A stretch of DNA of 64,000 nt from Barnesiella intestinihominis YIT 11860 (GCF_000296465.1 NZ_JH815204.1:372001-436000), one strand, 5' to 3'; numbered from the stretch's first letter, positions 18,031 through 27,204 are shown. Program-made: numbers and translations. The notes: a model not told the origin generated them from the sequence alone.

Positions 18031-19494
18031 TTATGAGTTTTTCCAAAAGTAAGATGTGAATAAAATGAGGACTGTAAACAGTTCAAGCCGGCCGATGAGC
18101 ATGATGATTGACAAAGTCCATTTTCCTAAATCGGGGATAAAAGCATAGTTACCTGCCGGACCGGTTGAACCGGCCCCGGGACCGATATTGCTGAGGCAGG
18201 AAAGTGTCGAACCGAATGCTTCTTCCATAGACAGCCCCAATGCCGATAGGATAATAGACCCTGCTATAAGTACCATGACATATACTAAGATAAATGCTAA
18301 TATTTTGGATACTATTTCGTGAGATATGGCTTTCCCATTTACGCGTACAGGTAATATAGCATTGGGGTGTATGACTCTGTAAAGTTCATTTTTTGTATTT
18401 TTGGCGAGGACCACCAGCCTGTCTATTTTTGCTCCTCCACAAGTGGAGCCGGCACAAGCTCCGAAAAACATGAGTAGTAAAAATATAGTTGTAAAAAATG
18501 GGCCCCAAGCAACATAGTCATCTCCGGTGTATCCGGTTGACGTAACAATTGTTACAACCAAGAATAGCGATCTTCGAAAAGTATCTTCGAAGGAGCCGTT
18601 TTGGTCGGTTATGTATAGTCCTGTAATGACTAATAAAGTGGCGCCTAATACAATTGCCGTGTACCATTTGGTTTCTTCATTGTGTAATAGTTTTTTGAAA
18701 TCTCCGGTTACGGCTCTATACACCAAAGCAAAATTTATACCTGCAATAAATGTGAATATAGTCATGACATATTCTGTGTAAGAGGAGTTCCAAAAATTTA
18801 TACCGGCTTGTTTGGTCGAAAATCCACCTGTTGCCATGACGCAAAATGCTTGACAGATAGCATCGAAAAGATTCATGGGACCCAACCACAATAGGAGACA
18901 GAGAATAATGGTGAGTATGATATATACACTCCATAATTTTTTTGCTGTTTCTCCGATTTTAGGTTTCAATTTTTCGGTTGTTATACCGGTTACTTCGGAA
19001 TTAAATAAAAGTAATCCACCCTGATGGTTGAGCATGGGCAGTATGGCGATTGTTAACAAGATGATACCCATTCCTCCGATAAAATGCATGAAACTGCGCC
19101 AAAAGAGAATACCATGTGGAAGAACGTCTACGTTTTCTATAATGGAAGCTCCTGTCGTTGTTAGACCGGATACCGTTTCGAAAATAGCGTCTGTAATACT
19201 CAAATGATTGGGCATTAAGCAAAATGGGAGCATCCCGAAAGCCGAGAAGAAAAGCCATATAGAAGTTACCAGTAAATAACTTTCACGCTTTCCTACGTCG
19301 TTACGGGAATTTCTAAAAATGTAGAATAATATACCACCAACGATTGCAGTTATTGATGCCGATTTAATAAAGGCCGGCGCATCTCCTTCTCCATAAATAA
19401 GAGCTACGACAAACGGAACGAGCATGAATATAGATTCCATGCATAGTAATATTCCGATGAATTTCAGTATGACATGAAAGTTAATTTTGGGCAT
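18031..19494 (-). CDS. trkH: Potassium uptake protein TrkH
   Basis: A 487-aa inner-membrane K+ channel-like subunit with about ten hydrophobic segments and four pore-loop repeats. Selectivity-filter-like turns are TTTGASI, ATGGFSTKQAG, TSTGYTGDDY and SNIGPGAGSTG. It works with the cytoplasmic regulator TrkA, encoded 7 bases upstream. The stop lies next to the ftsK promoter. Confidence 0.94.
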   Translation of the reverse strand: MPKINFHVILKFIGILLCMESIFMLVPFVVALIYGEGDAPAFIKSASITAIVGGILFYIFRNSRNDVGKRESYLLVTSIWLFFSAFGMLPFCLMPNHLSITDAIFETVSGLTTTGASIIENVDVLPHGILFWRSFMHFIGGMGIILLTIAILPMLNHQGGLLLFNSEVTGITTEKLKPKIGETAKKLWSVYIILTIILCLLLWLGPMNLFDAICQAFCVMATGGFSTKQAGINFWNSSYTEYVMTIFTFIAGINFALVYRAVTGDFKKLLHNEETKWYTAIVLGATLLVITGLYITDQNGSFEDTFRRSLFLVVTIVTSTGYTGDDYVAWGPFFTTIFLLLMFFGACAGSTCGGAKIDRLVVLAKNTKNELYRVIHPNAILPVRVNGKAISHEIVSKILAFILVYVMVLIAGSIILSALGLSMEEAFGSTLSCLSNIGPGAGSTGPAGNYAFIPDLGKWTLSIIMLIGRLELFTVLILFTSYFWKNS

Positions 19495-19501
19495 GATATT
19501 C

Positions 19502-20836
19502 CTAATTGAAAAGCTTCTCTATTTTATGTAATGCTGTGTCGAGACAGAAAATAACGACGTGATCATTCGGTTGTATCCATGTGTTTCCGGTTACGACCAT
19601 GCCGTGTCCATTACGAACCAATCCACCGATTGTTAAATCGGACGGGAGTTTTAGGTCTTTTACTGCGGCTTTGGTAATTTTAGAATTTTCTTTTGCAACC
19701 AATTCTACGACTTCGGCGTCGGATAATGCGAGACATTTAGCATTTGAGGAGTCTTCGTCGAGCAACAATTGGAAGATACGGCTGGCCGCTAGTAATTTTT
19801 TATTGATGATATTTCCTATATTTAGCCGTTCGGCAGTAGAAATGAACTGGATATTTTCGACTTCTGCAATAGTCTTTTTTACCCCTAATTCTTTGGCGGT
19901 TAAACAAGCTAATATATTTGTTTCGGAACTATCGGTTAATGCTATAAATGCATCCATGTCACGGATTCCTTCTTCTTTCAAAAGATCCACATTGCGTCCG
20001 TCTCCTTGAATAATGATTATATCGTTCATGTATTCGGCTAATTTATAACTCTTTTGCTTGTCGCATTCGATGAGTTTTATTGCCATATTATCAGGCGCGT
20101 AACTCGATATGCGTATAGCGATACGGCTGCCTCCCATGATCATTATTTTGTGAATTTCTGCTTCTGTTTCACCTGAGAGTTTTTGAATTTCTTGTATATG
20201 ATTAGGAGTCGTGGTAAAGTATGCGATGTCTCCTATTTTTATTTCGTCGTTTCCTCTTGGAATAATAGTTTCATGTATACGTTTGATGGCCGCGATGTGA
20301 AATTGGCTTTCGGCTGTTGTAAGTTCATAGAGTTTTTTATTCAGAATTTTAGCGTTGTCGTGTAATTTTACACTTAGTACGATTAATTCTCCATTACAAA
20401 GTTCAAACCAGTTGCGTGTCCAGGTGTGTTTTAATGCGGTTATTACTTCTTCTGCGGCCAGTTTTTCGGGATATATCAGTTCATTTACTCCCAGATTTTC
20501 AAAGAAGGCTTTATTTTCAGGCAAAAGGTATTCGTAGTTGTCCACTCTTGCCAGAGTTTTTTTTGCGCCTAGTTTCGATGCCATTGTACATGCCATGATA
20601 TTACGAGACTCGAAGGGCATGACAGCAATAAATAAATCGGCTTTATATACTTGGGCTTGTTTTAATGTTTGGAATGCAGTAGGGTTTCCGATGACAGTCA
20701 TTAAATTATAATTGGCATCGAGTTCTCGTAGTTTTTCTTCATCATTGTCGATTAGAATAATATCCTGTTCTTCTCGGGATAACAGTTTTGCTAAATGTGT
20801 TCCAACCTCTCCGGCTCCAGCAATGATTATTTTCAT
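19502..20836 (-). CDS. trkA: Trk system potassium uptake regulator TrkA
   Basis: A cytoplasmic nucleotide-binding ring subunit that gates TrkH. Two tandem RCK units: Rossmann motif GAGEVGTHLAKLL at the N-terminus, then a TrkA-C segment (~150-215), then a second Rossmann domain (MGGSRIAIRIS, IIIQGDGRNVDLL) and a second TrkA-C domain (~375-444). ATG 20836 (MKIIIAGAGEVG, 444 aa) is chosen; the open frame extends 12 codons further up without family resemblance. It lies 29 bases after dxs. Confidence 0.94.
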   Translation of the reverse strand: MKIIIAGAGEVGTHLAKLLSREEQDIILIDNDEEKLRELDANYNLMTVIGNPTAFQTLKQAQVYKADLFIAVMPFESRNIMACTMASKLGAKKTLARVDNYEYLLPENKAFFENLGVNELIYPEKLAAEEVITALKHTWTRNWFELCNGELIVLSVKLHDNAKILNKKLYELTTAESQFHIAAIKRIHETIIPRGNDEIKIGDIAYFTTTPNHIQEIQKLSGETEAEIHKIMIMGGSRIAIRISSYAPDNMAIKLIECDKQKSYKLAEYMNDIIIIQGDGRNVDLLKEEGIRDMDAFIALTDSSETNILACLTAKELGVKKTIAEVENIQFISTAERLNIGNIINKKLLAASRIFQLLLDEDSSNAKCLALSDAEVVELVAKENSKITKAAVKDLKLPSDLTIGGLVRNGHGMVVTGNTWIQPNDHVVIFCLDTALHKIEKLFN

Positions 20837-20865
20837 AATTATTAGTTCTCTTTTATTTCTATGAT

Positions 20866-22764
20866 TTACCAATTACCAATAATTACCGAGTAAATATTTT
20901 CTTCATCTATACCACATAGTTGGTGTAGTTCTTTAACTGTCCCCTGTGCTATGAATTTATCGGGGATTCCTATTCGTTTTATATGGGGTGTATATCCATT
21001 GTCGGACATGAATTCTAATACAGCACTTCCGAAGCCTCCTGTTATGCATCCATCTTCTACGGTTATGATTCGTTTGTATTTTTGGGCTACTTCGTGAAGA
21101 ATTTCTTCGTCAATGGGTTTGACAAAAATCATATCGTAGAGAGCTGCTTTTACACCTGTCTTTCGGGCCCGCTCTACGGCTTGTCGTGCCGCGACACCCG
21201 CAGTCCCGATACTCAGTACGGCTATCTCATTTCCGTCGTAGAGCTTGCGACCTTTCCCGATAGGAATTTCGTGCATAGGGCATTCCCAATCGACATGACT
21301 TCCGCAACCGCGAGGATAGCGAATGGCAAACGGCCCGCGGTCGGATAGTTGTGCTGTGTACATGAGATGTCGCAGATAATGTTCGTCCATAGGTGCAGCA
21401 ATAGTCATATTGGGTATGCAACGCAAATAGCACATATCGAATGCACCGTGATGGGTAACCCCGTCTTCTCCCACGAGTCCAGCGCGGTCGATACAAAATG
21501 TTACCGGTAAGTTTTGTATGGCGACATCGTGAATGACTTCGTCGAATCCTCTTTGGAGAAAAGTCGAATAGATGCTGCAAAATGGTTGTAATCCTTCTTT
21601 GGCCAAACCAGCGGCAAAGGTGACGGCATGTTCTTCGGAGATACCGACATCAAAAGACCTTTCGGGAAATTTCTCCATCATAAAACAGGTGGAACTTCCC
21701 GTTGGCATTGCAGGTGTGATAACTGTTATTTTATCGTTTTTTTTAGCCAATTCGACAAGCGTGAGTCCGAATACATCTTGAAATTTGGGAGGTTTTTGCT
21801 CTTCTGTTACGGTAATTCTATCGCCCGTTTCTGGATTAAAACAGCCCGGAGCGTGCCAAATAGTCGGTTCTTTTTCGGCCGGAGCATATCCTTTCCCTTT
21901 GATCGTACGTAGGTGAAGTATTTTCGGACCGGTCATATCTTTTATATCGTTGAGTTTATTGACGATATTAACCACATTGTGCCCGTCTATGGGACCGAAA
22001 TATCGTATATTTAAACCTTCGAAAATGTTTTGCTGCTTGGTTAGCAATGCTTTTAGGCTATTGTTGAAACGTAAAATGGCCCCCCTGTGTTCATCGTCTA
22101 TCAGATTTAGCTTACGTAGGGTACGATAAGCATCGTATCTGAGTTTATTATAGCTTTTCGATGTAGTGATGTTTACTAGATATTCGTTTAGCCCTCCGAC
22201 ATTATGGTCGATTGCCATATCGTTGTCGTTCAGTATGATGAGCAAGTTATTAGGACTGATGGAGGCGTTATTCAATCCTTCAAAGGCTAATCCTCCGGCA
22301 ATGGATGCATCTCCGATGACAGCAATGACTTTTCTTTCTTTTTGTTCGTGTTTCAGTTGTGTAGCAATGGCCATGCCTAATGCTGCTGATATGGAATTAG
22401 ATGCATGCCCGGCGATGAAAGCGTCGTATTCGCTTTCGGCCGGGTTTGGAAATCCACTCAATCCGTTGAGTTTACGACAAGTATAAAATCTGTCTCGTCT
22501 TTCAGTTAAAATCTTATGCCCGTAGGCTTGATGTCCCACGTCCCAAACTATGCGGTCGTATGGAGTGTCGAATACATAGTGTAAGGCCACGGTCAATTCC
22601 ACGGCCCCCATGCTAGACCCAAAATGTCCCGGATTATGGGCGAGAGTATTGATAATGAAATGCCTGATTTCATCACACACTTGGGGTAGCTCGCTAACCT
22701 GTAATTTTCGTAAATCGGCGGGTGTGTTTATTTGTTTCAGTAGTTCTGTATTGTCGGGGTTCAT
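20866..22764 (-). CDS. dxs: 1-deoxy-D-xylulose-5-phosphate synthase
   Basis: The first enzyme of the MEP isoprenoid pathway, a ThDP-dependent transketolase-like protein. At 632 aa. Seen: [26 protein letters not shown] and [19 protein letters not shown] at the N-terminus, the ThDP motif [18 protein letters not shown]...LNDNDMAID, the pyrimidine domain [17 protein letters not shown], and [19 protein letters not shown] near the end. Transcribed with the small membrane protein upstream and trkA-trkH downstream. Confidence 0.96.
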   Translation of the reverse strand: MNPDNTELLKQINTPADLRKLQVSELPQVCDEIRHFIINTLAHNPGHFGSSMGAVELTVALHYVFDTPYDRIVWDVGHQAYGHKILTERRDRFYTCRKLNGLSGFPNPAESEYDAFIAGHASNSISAALGMAIATQLKHEQKERKVIAVIGDASIAGGLAFEGLNNASISPNNLLIILNDNDMAIDHNVGGLNEYLVNITTSKSYNKLRYDAYRTLRKLNLIDDEHRGAILRFNNSLKALLTKQQNIFEGLNIRYFGPIDGHNVVNIVNKLNDIKDMTGPKILHLRTIKGKGYAPAEKEPTIWHAPGCFNPETGDRITVTEEQKPPKFQDVFGLTLVELAKKNDKITVITPAMPTGSSTCFMMEKFPERSFDVGISEEHAVTFAAGLAKEGLQPFCSIYSTFLQRGFDEVIHDVAIQNLPVTFCIDRAGLVGEDGVTHHGAFDMCYLRCIPNMTIAAPMDEHYLRHLMYTAQLSDRGPFAIRYPRGCGSHVDWECPMHEIPIGKGRKLYDGNEIAVLSIGTAGVAARQAVERARKTGVKAALYDMIFVKPIDEEILHEVAQKYKRIITVEDGCITGGFGSAVLEFMSDNGYTPHIKRIGIPDKFIAQGTVKELHQLCGIDEENIYSVIIGNW

Positions 22765-22795
22765 TTTTAGTCTCTTTTACGTAAATACAATGGTA

Positions 22796-22975
22796 CTATT
22801 TACCTTTACTCTCTTGCTTCCATCGTTTGTAGAGTGGAACGAATACAATGATTCCCGAAGCAATGATAGCGAACAGAGCTTGCCCGTCGATGCCTCTTCC
22901 CCTAATTAGAAGAACGCATAAGAATACCCATAATAAGGCTATGCATGAAATACGGAACGTATTATATTTTCTCAT
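22796..22975 (-). CDS. Small membrane protein upstream of dxs
   Basis: A 59-aa open frame beginning MRKYNTFRISCIALLWVFLC and ending YKRWKQESKGK. It has two hydrophobic segments (about residues 9-24 and 33-48) joined by a basic turn (RGRG), with a positive tail: the shape of a two-helix inner-membrane hairpin. It starts 52 bases after a TATATTTG element and ends 31 bases before dxs, filling the gap exactly, which argues that it is real. I recognise no family. It may be a conserved companion of dxs/trk or an unrelated small protein. Confidence 0.65.
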   Translation of the reverse strand: MRKYNTFRISCIALLWVFLCVLLIRGRGIDGQALFAIIASGIIVFVPLYKRWKQESKGK

Positions 22976-23026
22976 GTTAATCCATAGGTTTGTTAGTGCG
23001 CTTATATATACGCCTAAGTTAACCTA

Positions 23027-23034
23027 CAAATATA
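23027..23034 (-). promoter_or_regulatory. Probable -7 element of the small membrane protein-dxs-trkA-trkH unit
   Basis: TATATTTG on the minus strand, an exact TAnnTTTG, 52 bases before the 59-aa gene. No clear TTTG at -33. Confidence 0.45.
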
Positions 23035-23111
23035 AATATTCTTTTGCAATCCATGAAAATATTGTATCAATTTCATTTTATAAAGTTGGTGAGGCAGGGC
23101 GTGCGTGAAAT

Positions 23112-23142
23112 GAAAAAGGCTTGCGTTAAGCAAGCCTTTTTC
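23112..23142 (-). terminator. Terminator of the pheA-tyrA operon
   Basis: Thirteen-base arms GAAAAAGGCTTGC (23112-23124) and GCAAGCCTTTTTC (23130-23142) pair perfectly over a 5-base loop, 11 bases after the tyrA stop. Confidence 0.88.
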
Positions 23143-23153
23143 ATGATTTTGAG

Positions 23154-23927
23154 CTATTCTATGTTTTTTCTCACTTGGGTGAGGTATTCTTTCATTTTTA
23201 TGGAATCTTTACGCTCGATAATATCGAGGAGAGACGATAACTGTTTCTGTATTCCCCGCACTTGGTCGGGAGTATTGGGATTGAAAAGAATTTCGGTTAG
23301 CAGGTAGTCGTCTTCCGAAAGTAGCCCCCTTGCTATGTCCATATGTTTTTTGAATGTCGTGCCGGGAGCCTCTTGATGTTTCATAATCGAGGCGAACACC
23401 AACGTCGAAGTGAATGGAACCGAGAGCGAATAAGCTATGGTTTCGTCATGCTCTTTAAAACTGTATTCGAATATATTCAATCTCAGTCGCTGGTAAATAT
23501 CCTTGAAAAAGATTTTGCCCATGTGGTCGCCTTCGGTAATGATAATTGTATTTTGCGTACTTAGGTCGCTCAAATTAGCGAATGTCGGTCCGAACATAGG
23601 GTGTGTCGATACGAATGGGTGTCGGGCTTGGGCGTAAAATTCGGGTAATCCGGTCTTGACCGAAGCAATATCCGATAGGATTGTGTGAGCCGGTAAATAG
23701 GGGAGAACGGTTTGAAACGCTTCTATCGTATATTTTACGGTTGCCGCATTGATGACTAAGTCGGGCGTAAAATCTTGTATTTCTTCTGGCCGGGTCATTC
23801 GCAAAGTGTTGAATGCGAATCTCAGTCGATGAGGGTCTATGTCGTATAGGGCGATTTCATGGTCGAAACTGAGTACATCGGCAAAGAAAGAGCCCATTTT
23901 TCCGGCTCCGAGAATTACTATTTTCAT
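23154..23927 (-). CDS. tyrA: Prephenate dehydrogenase
   Basis: Makes 4-hydroxyphenylpyruvate for tyrosine from prephenate. A 257-aa protein with an NAD(P)-binding N-terminus (IVILGAGKMGSFFADVLS, then the Asp at ALYDIDPHRL that suggests NAD) and the conserved HPMFGPTFANLSDL segment. No ACT domain is attached, so feedback by tyrosine is not obvious. Last gene of the aromatic operon, 5 bases after the DAHP synthase gene. Confidence 0.9.
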   Translation of the reverse strand: MKIVILGAGKMGSFFADVLSFDHEIALYDIDPHRLRFAFNTLRMTRPEEIQDFTPDLVINAATVKYTIEAFQTVLPYLPAHTILSDIASVKTGLPEFYAQARHPFVSTHPMFGPTFANLSDLSTQNTIIITEGDHMGKIFFKDIYQRLRLNIFEYSFKEHDETIAYSLSVPFTSTLVFASIMKHQEAPGTTFKKHMDIARGLLSEDDYLLTEILFNPNTPDQVRGIQKQLSSLLDIIERKDSIKMKEYLTQVRKNIE

Positions 23928-23932
23928 TGTTT

Positions 23933-24997
23933 TTATTTATTAATAATATCCATTTGTTGATGTACCGATTCTTCGTGAATGGCTTGCATCACTTCTTTCA
24001 TGAATTCTCCGCTCATTCCCAACTCAACGGCTTGTGCCATGCGTTTTTGTAGGATTTCGTCATAGCGGTTAGTTTGCAGCACGGGCATACTGTGCTCTTT
24101 TTTATATTGCCCGATTTCTCTGGATATGCGCATGCGTTTGGCTAACAGTTCGAGCAGTTGATTGTCGAGGTTGTCTATTTGGTGACGTAGTTCCGATAGG
24201 TTTTCTGTCGTCTGTGTGGTCTCTCGTATTACCAACATGTTGAGTATATAGTCCAGAGCGTCGGGGGTCACTTGCTGATTTTTATCGCTCCATGCACAAT
24301 CGGGGTCGCAATGGGATTCAACGATTAGTCCGTCGAATCCCAGATCCATCGCTTGTTGGCTCAATGGAGCTACAAGTTCGCGTTTACCGCCGATGTGGCT
24401 AGGGTCGCAAAAAATAGGAAGATTGGGGAGACGGCGACGTAGTTCGATGGGAATGTGCCATTGAGGCATATTGCGGTACAACTGTTTGTCGTAGCTGCTA
24501 AAACCCCGGTGTATGACTGCCAGTCGGTGGAGACCAGCGTTATAAATGCGTTCGACGGCTCCTATCCATAGTTCTAAGTCGGGATTTACCGGATTCTTGA
24601 TGAGTACCGGAATGTCTACACCTTTCAGTGCGTTGGCTATTTCTTGAACCGCAAAGGGATTGGCGGTCGTGCGTGCTCCGATCCATAAAATGTCGATACC
24701 ATGTTTTAATGCTTCGAATACGTGCCGTTCAGTGGCAACCTCTGTTGCCGTGTACATACCGGTTTCTTCTTTGACGTGTTTTAACCAAGCAAGGCCTTCT
24801 ACGCCTATACCTTCGAATCCGCCCGGTTTGGTACGAGGCTTCCATATACCTGCACGAAATATTTTAATGCCGCGCTCGGCGAGGCTTTTCGCTGTGGTCA
24901 TTACTTGCTCTTCGGTTTCGGCGCTACATGGGCCGGCTATGATAATAGGGCGTTTAGAGTCTATTCCGGGAAGTAAAATTGATTGTAAATCTTCCAT
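23933..24997 (-). CDS. Bifunctional DAHP synthase / chorismate mutase
   Basis: A fusion catalysing the first step of the shikimate pathway and the chorismate-to-prephenate step. Residues ~1-260 are a type I DAHP synthase of the AroF/KDO8P-like class (IIIAGPCSAETEEQVM, IFRAGIWKPRTKPGGFEG, IGARTTANPF, CDPSHIGGKRELV). Residues ~270-350 are an AroQ chorismate mutase helix bundle (LSELRHQIDNLDNQLLELLAKRM, REIGQYKKEHSMPVLQ). ATG 24997 (MEDLQSILLPG, 354 aa) is used; the longer open frame reads into the 3' end of the aminotransferase gene. In fused enzymes of this kind the mutase part often serves prephenate-sensitive regulation. Confidence 0.93.
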   Translation of the reverse strand: MEDLQSILLPGIDSKRPIIIAGPCSAETEEQVMTTAKSLAERGIKIFRAGIWKPRTKPGGFEGIGVEGLAWLKHVKEETGMYTATEVATERHVFEALKHGIDILWIGARTTANPFAVQEIANALKGVDIPVLIKNPVNPDLELWIGAVERIYNAGLHRLAVIHRGFSSYDKQLYRNMPQWHIPIELRRRLPNLPIFCDPSHIGGKRELVAPLSQQAMDLGFDGLIVESHCDPDCAWSDKNQQVTPDALDYILNMLVIRETTQTTENLSELRHQIDNLDNQLLELLAKRMRISREIGQYKKEHSMPVLQTNRYDEILQKRMAQAVELGMSGEFMKEVMQAIHEESVHQQMDIINK

Positions 24998-25011
24998 AAT
25001 GGTATTGTTAT

Positions 25012-26199
25012 TTATTTTATTTGATTTTTTTCTATACGGTGTAACGCTTCTTGCATCTTTTTTTCGGGGGCGCAAAGCGAAATGCGAATATATCTGTTCC
25101 CTCGACTTCCGAAAATGAATCCCGGAGTAATGAAGACGTGCGCGTTGTATAATATTTCGTCGGCTAACGATTCGGCATCTGTTGCACTATCGGGAATTTT
25201 TCCCCATACGAACAATCCTGCTTGTGAAGGATCATAACTGCAACCGAGAGCTTTCATGATTTTTTCTGCGATATCACGTCGGTTACGGTACACTTCGTTT
25301 AATTGGTCATACCATTCTTGGCCGCATGACAATGCTTTTGTCGCAGCCATTTGTAGCGGACGGAACATTCCTGAATCGATATTACTTTTCACTTTCAAAA
25401 TCCATTCGATAAATTGAGGGTTGGAAGCAAGCATACCGATTCGCCAACCGGACATGTTGTGAGATTTGCTTAAAGAATTCATTTCGATACAAATGTCCTT
25501 AGACCCGGGGACAGCTAGTATACTCATCGGATTGTCGTTGAGAATGAAACTGTACGGGTTGTCGTTCACGATGATTATGTTGTGACGCTTCCCGAAATCC
25601 ACCAGCTTGGTAAACAATTCCATAGATGCTTTGGCTCCCGTAGGCATATTGGGATAGTTGACCCACATTAACTTTATACGATCGAGCGGTAACGACTCTA
25701 ATTGCTTGAAGTCGGGTTGCCAATGGTTATTTTCGTCGAGGTCGTAGGTGAAAATTTCAGCTTCGGCCAGTCGGCTGACGGAACTGTATGTGGGGTATCC
25801 CGGGTTGGGAACCAATACCCCGTCTCCGGCATTGAGAAATGCCAGACTGATGTGCAATATACCCTCTTTGGACCCTATAAGGGGTTGTATTTCTTTTTGA
25901 GGATCGAGTGTTACATTGTACCATCTGTTATACCAATCGGCGAAGGCTCGGCGTAGTTCGGGTATGCCTATGTAAGGTTGGTATCCGTGAACATCAGACT
26001 TCCGGCTCTCCGTACACAGGGTTTCAATCGTTTCGGGGTGGGGCGGCCTGTCAGGCCCGCCTATGCCCAGACTGATAATATCCAAACCGCGGGCATTTAG
26101 TTCGGCTATTTCTTTCAACTTTTTTGAGAAGTAGTATTCGCTTATGTTATTTACCCGATTAGCGGGTCTGATATTAAAGGGGTTGATTGAATTCTGCAT
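25012..26199 (-). CDS. PLP-dependent aminotransferase, class I (probable aromatic/aspartate aminotransferase)
   Basis: A 395-aa fold-type I aminotransferase. Seen: SLGIGGPDRPPHP (substrate entry loop), NPGYPTYSSVSRLAEAE, MWVNYPNMPTGAKAS, VNDNPYSF and the PLP lysine in EMNSLSKSHNMSGWRIGM. It sits between pheA and DAHP synthase/chorismate mutase, so the likely job is to transaminate phenylpyruvate, 4-hydroxyphenylpyruvate or prephenate. Its ATG overlaps the pheA end by 26 bases, suggesting translational coupling. It resembles LL-diaminopimelate aminotransferase-type enzymes, so a wider substrate range is possible. Confidence 0.88.
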   Translation of the reverse strand: MQNSINPFNIRPANRVNNISEYYFSKKLKEIAELNARGLDIISLGIGGPDRPPHPETIETLCTESRKSDVHGYQPYIGIPELRRAFADWYNRWYNVTLDPQKEIQPLIGSKEGILHISLAFLNAGDGVLVPNPGYPTYSSVSRLAEAEIFTYDLDENNHWQPDFKQLESLPLDRIKLMWVNYPNMPTGAKASMELFTKLVDFGKRHNIIIVNDNPYSFILNDNPMSILAVPGSKDICIEMNSLSKSHNMSGWRIGMLASNPQFIEWILKVKSNIDSGMFRPLQMAATKALSCGQEWYDQLNEVYRNRRDIAEKIMKALGCSYDPSQAGLFVWGKIPDSATDAESLADEILYNAHVFITPGFIFGSRGNRYIRISLCAPEKKMQEALHRIEKNQIK

Positions 26200-27019
26200 A
26201 TTCTCCGAGTATTTTAAAGTCTTTTGTTAGAGGTCTTATTGCTTCGAGGGATTGTTTGTATCGAGTAAAATTATCGAATGTAAGGTCTATATAAAATCGG
26301 TATTCCCATTCTTTCCCGATAATGGGCATGGATTGTATTTTGGATAAGTTGATGTCATAGAAAGAAAGTATGGTGAGTACTTTTGATAAACTGCCTTGTG
26401 TATGTGGTAAACTGAAAACAAGTGAAGCTTTGTTTATGCGTTTGCCTGCTATTAAAATTTCACGGTGAAAAGGATCGGCAAGAATTAGAAAACGAGTGAA
26501 ATTTCGTTTGTTGGTTTCGATACCTTCTGCCAAGATATTCATGTTGTAAATTTCGGCAGCCAGTTTGCCGCAAATGGCGGCATGGCCCGAAAGATGACGG
26601 TGCGAAATTTCTTGGGCACTACCGGCCGTATCGTCTTTTTCTACAACTTTCATTTTAGGGTGAGCTTGTAAAAAATCACCGCATTGCATTAATGCCATGG
26701 GGTGAGAGTTCACTTCGAGGATATCGTCCATAGTTTCTCCCGGTAGTGCGGCCAGTACGTGAGAAATACGTAATTTATATTCTCCTATGATACTTAATTC
26801 ACTTTTTCGTAATAGTTCGTGATTCTGTAAAATGCTGCCTGCAATGGTGTTTTCAATGGCAATGATACCCAATAAAGAACGGTCGTTATTCATGCGGTCG
26901 AACATTTCGGGAAATGTCGAGCAGGGAACCGTTTCTATTTCTTCTTCCCCGAAATAAGATCGGGCGGCGGCCTCGTGGTAGCAACCGGCTATGCCTTGTA
27001 TGGTGACTTTTTTATTCAT
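26174..27019 (-). CDS. pheA: Prephenate dehydratase
   Basis: Makes phenylpyruvate for phenylalanine from prephenate. At 281 aa: a PDT domain (~1-180; IAGCYHEAAARSYFGEEE, GIIAIENTIAGSILQNHELL, the catalytic-type KDDTAGSAQEIS with its Thr-Ala pair, NFTRFLIL) and an ACT domain (~195-275; KASLVFSLPHTQGSLSKVL, DINLSKIQSMPI). The ESRP allosteric motif of classical PheA appears as QSMP here. ATG 27019 (MNKKVTIQGIAG) is used; a TTG two codons up is ignored. First structural gene of the operon, directly behind the attenuator described at 27033-27235. Confidence 0.94.
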   Translation of the reverse strand: MNKKVTIQGIAGCYHEAAARSYFGEEEIETVPCSTFPEMFDRMNNDRSLLGIIAIENTIAGSILQNHELLRKSELSIIGEYKLRISHVLAALPGETMDDILEVNSHPMALMQCGDFLQAHPKMKVVEKDDTAGSAQEISHRHLSGHAAICGKLAAEIYNMNILAEGIETNKRNFTRFLILADPFHREILIAGKRINKASLVFSLPHTQGSLSKVLTILSFYDINLSKIQSMPIIGKEWEYRFYIDLTFDNFTRYKQSLEAIRPLTKDFKILGEYAEFNQPL

Positions 27020-27032
27020 AAGCAAGATAAAT

Positions 27033-27063
27033 AAAAAATCCCGTTCGTATTGAACGGGATTTT
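27033..27063 (-). terminator. Attenuator terminator in the pheA leader
   Basis: On the minus strand, AAAATCCCGTTC (27063-27052), loop AATAC, GAACGGGATTTT (27046-27035), then the T run continues to 27033: a 12-bp perfect stem followed by Us, ending 14 bases before the pheA ATG. No gene lies upstream on this strand for over 400 bases except the leader peptide, so this terminator sits inside the operon's own leader. Confidence 0.88.
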
Positions 27064-27116
27064 ATCATAAGTTTCTTAATTGTTTTCTATTTCTTTTTTT
27101 TGCATAAAACCCCGTT
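27053..27116 (-). ncRNA. Antiterminator pairing region of the pheA leader RNA
   Basis: AACGGGGTTTTAT (27116-27104), starting two bases after the leader stop codon, is complementary to ATAAAATCCCGTT (27065-27053) over 13 bp with one G-U pair. The 3' partner contains most of the terminator's ascending arm, so this pairing and the terminator exclude each other. A ribosome resting on the leader stop codon would cover the 5' partner; one stalled at the Phe/Tyr codons would leave it free. Confidence 0.8.
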
Positions 27117-27117
27117 T

Positions 27118-27177
27118 CTATTTTTCTCCAAAATAAAAATAAAAGTAAAAGTAATATGCAAAATCAAAATTCTTCAT
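27118..27177 (-). CDS. Phe/Tyr-rich leader peptide of the pheA operon
   Basis: A 19-codon open frame, MKNFDFAYYFYFYFYFGEK, with a TAG stop. Six Phe and five Tyr codons are present, nine of them in an unbroken run (residues 8-16). It starts about 20 bases after the predicted transcription start and ends 2 bases before the antiterminator arm. This composition and placement match the leader peptides of ribosome-mediated attenuation (known in enteric trp, phe and his operons). The mix of Phe and Tyr fits an operon that carries both pheA and tyrA. Too short for standard gene callers. Confidence 0.85.
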   Translation of the reverse strand: MKNFDFAYYFYFYFYFGEK

Positions 27178-27204
27178 TGCCTGTCAAATATGAGTTTGAT
27201 GTTG

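Noticed and set aside
22848-23108. An 86-codon plus-strand frame upstream of the tyrA terminator
   Set aside because: Antisense to the 59-aa membrane protein and runs through its promoter; no family pattern.
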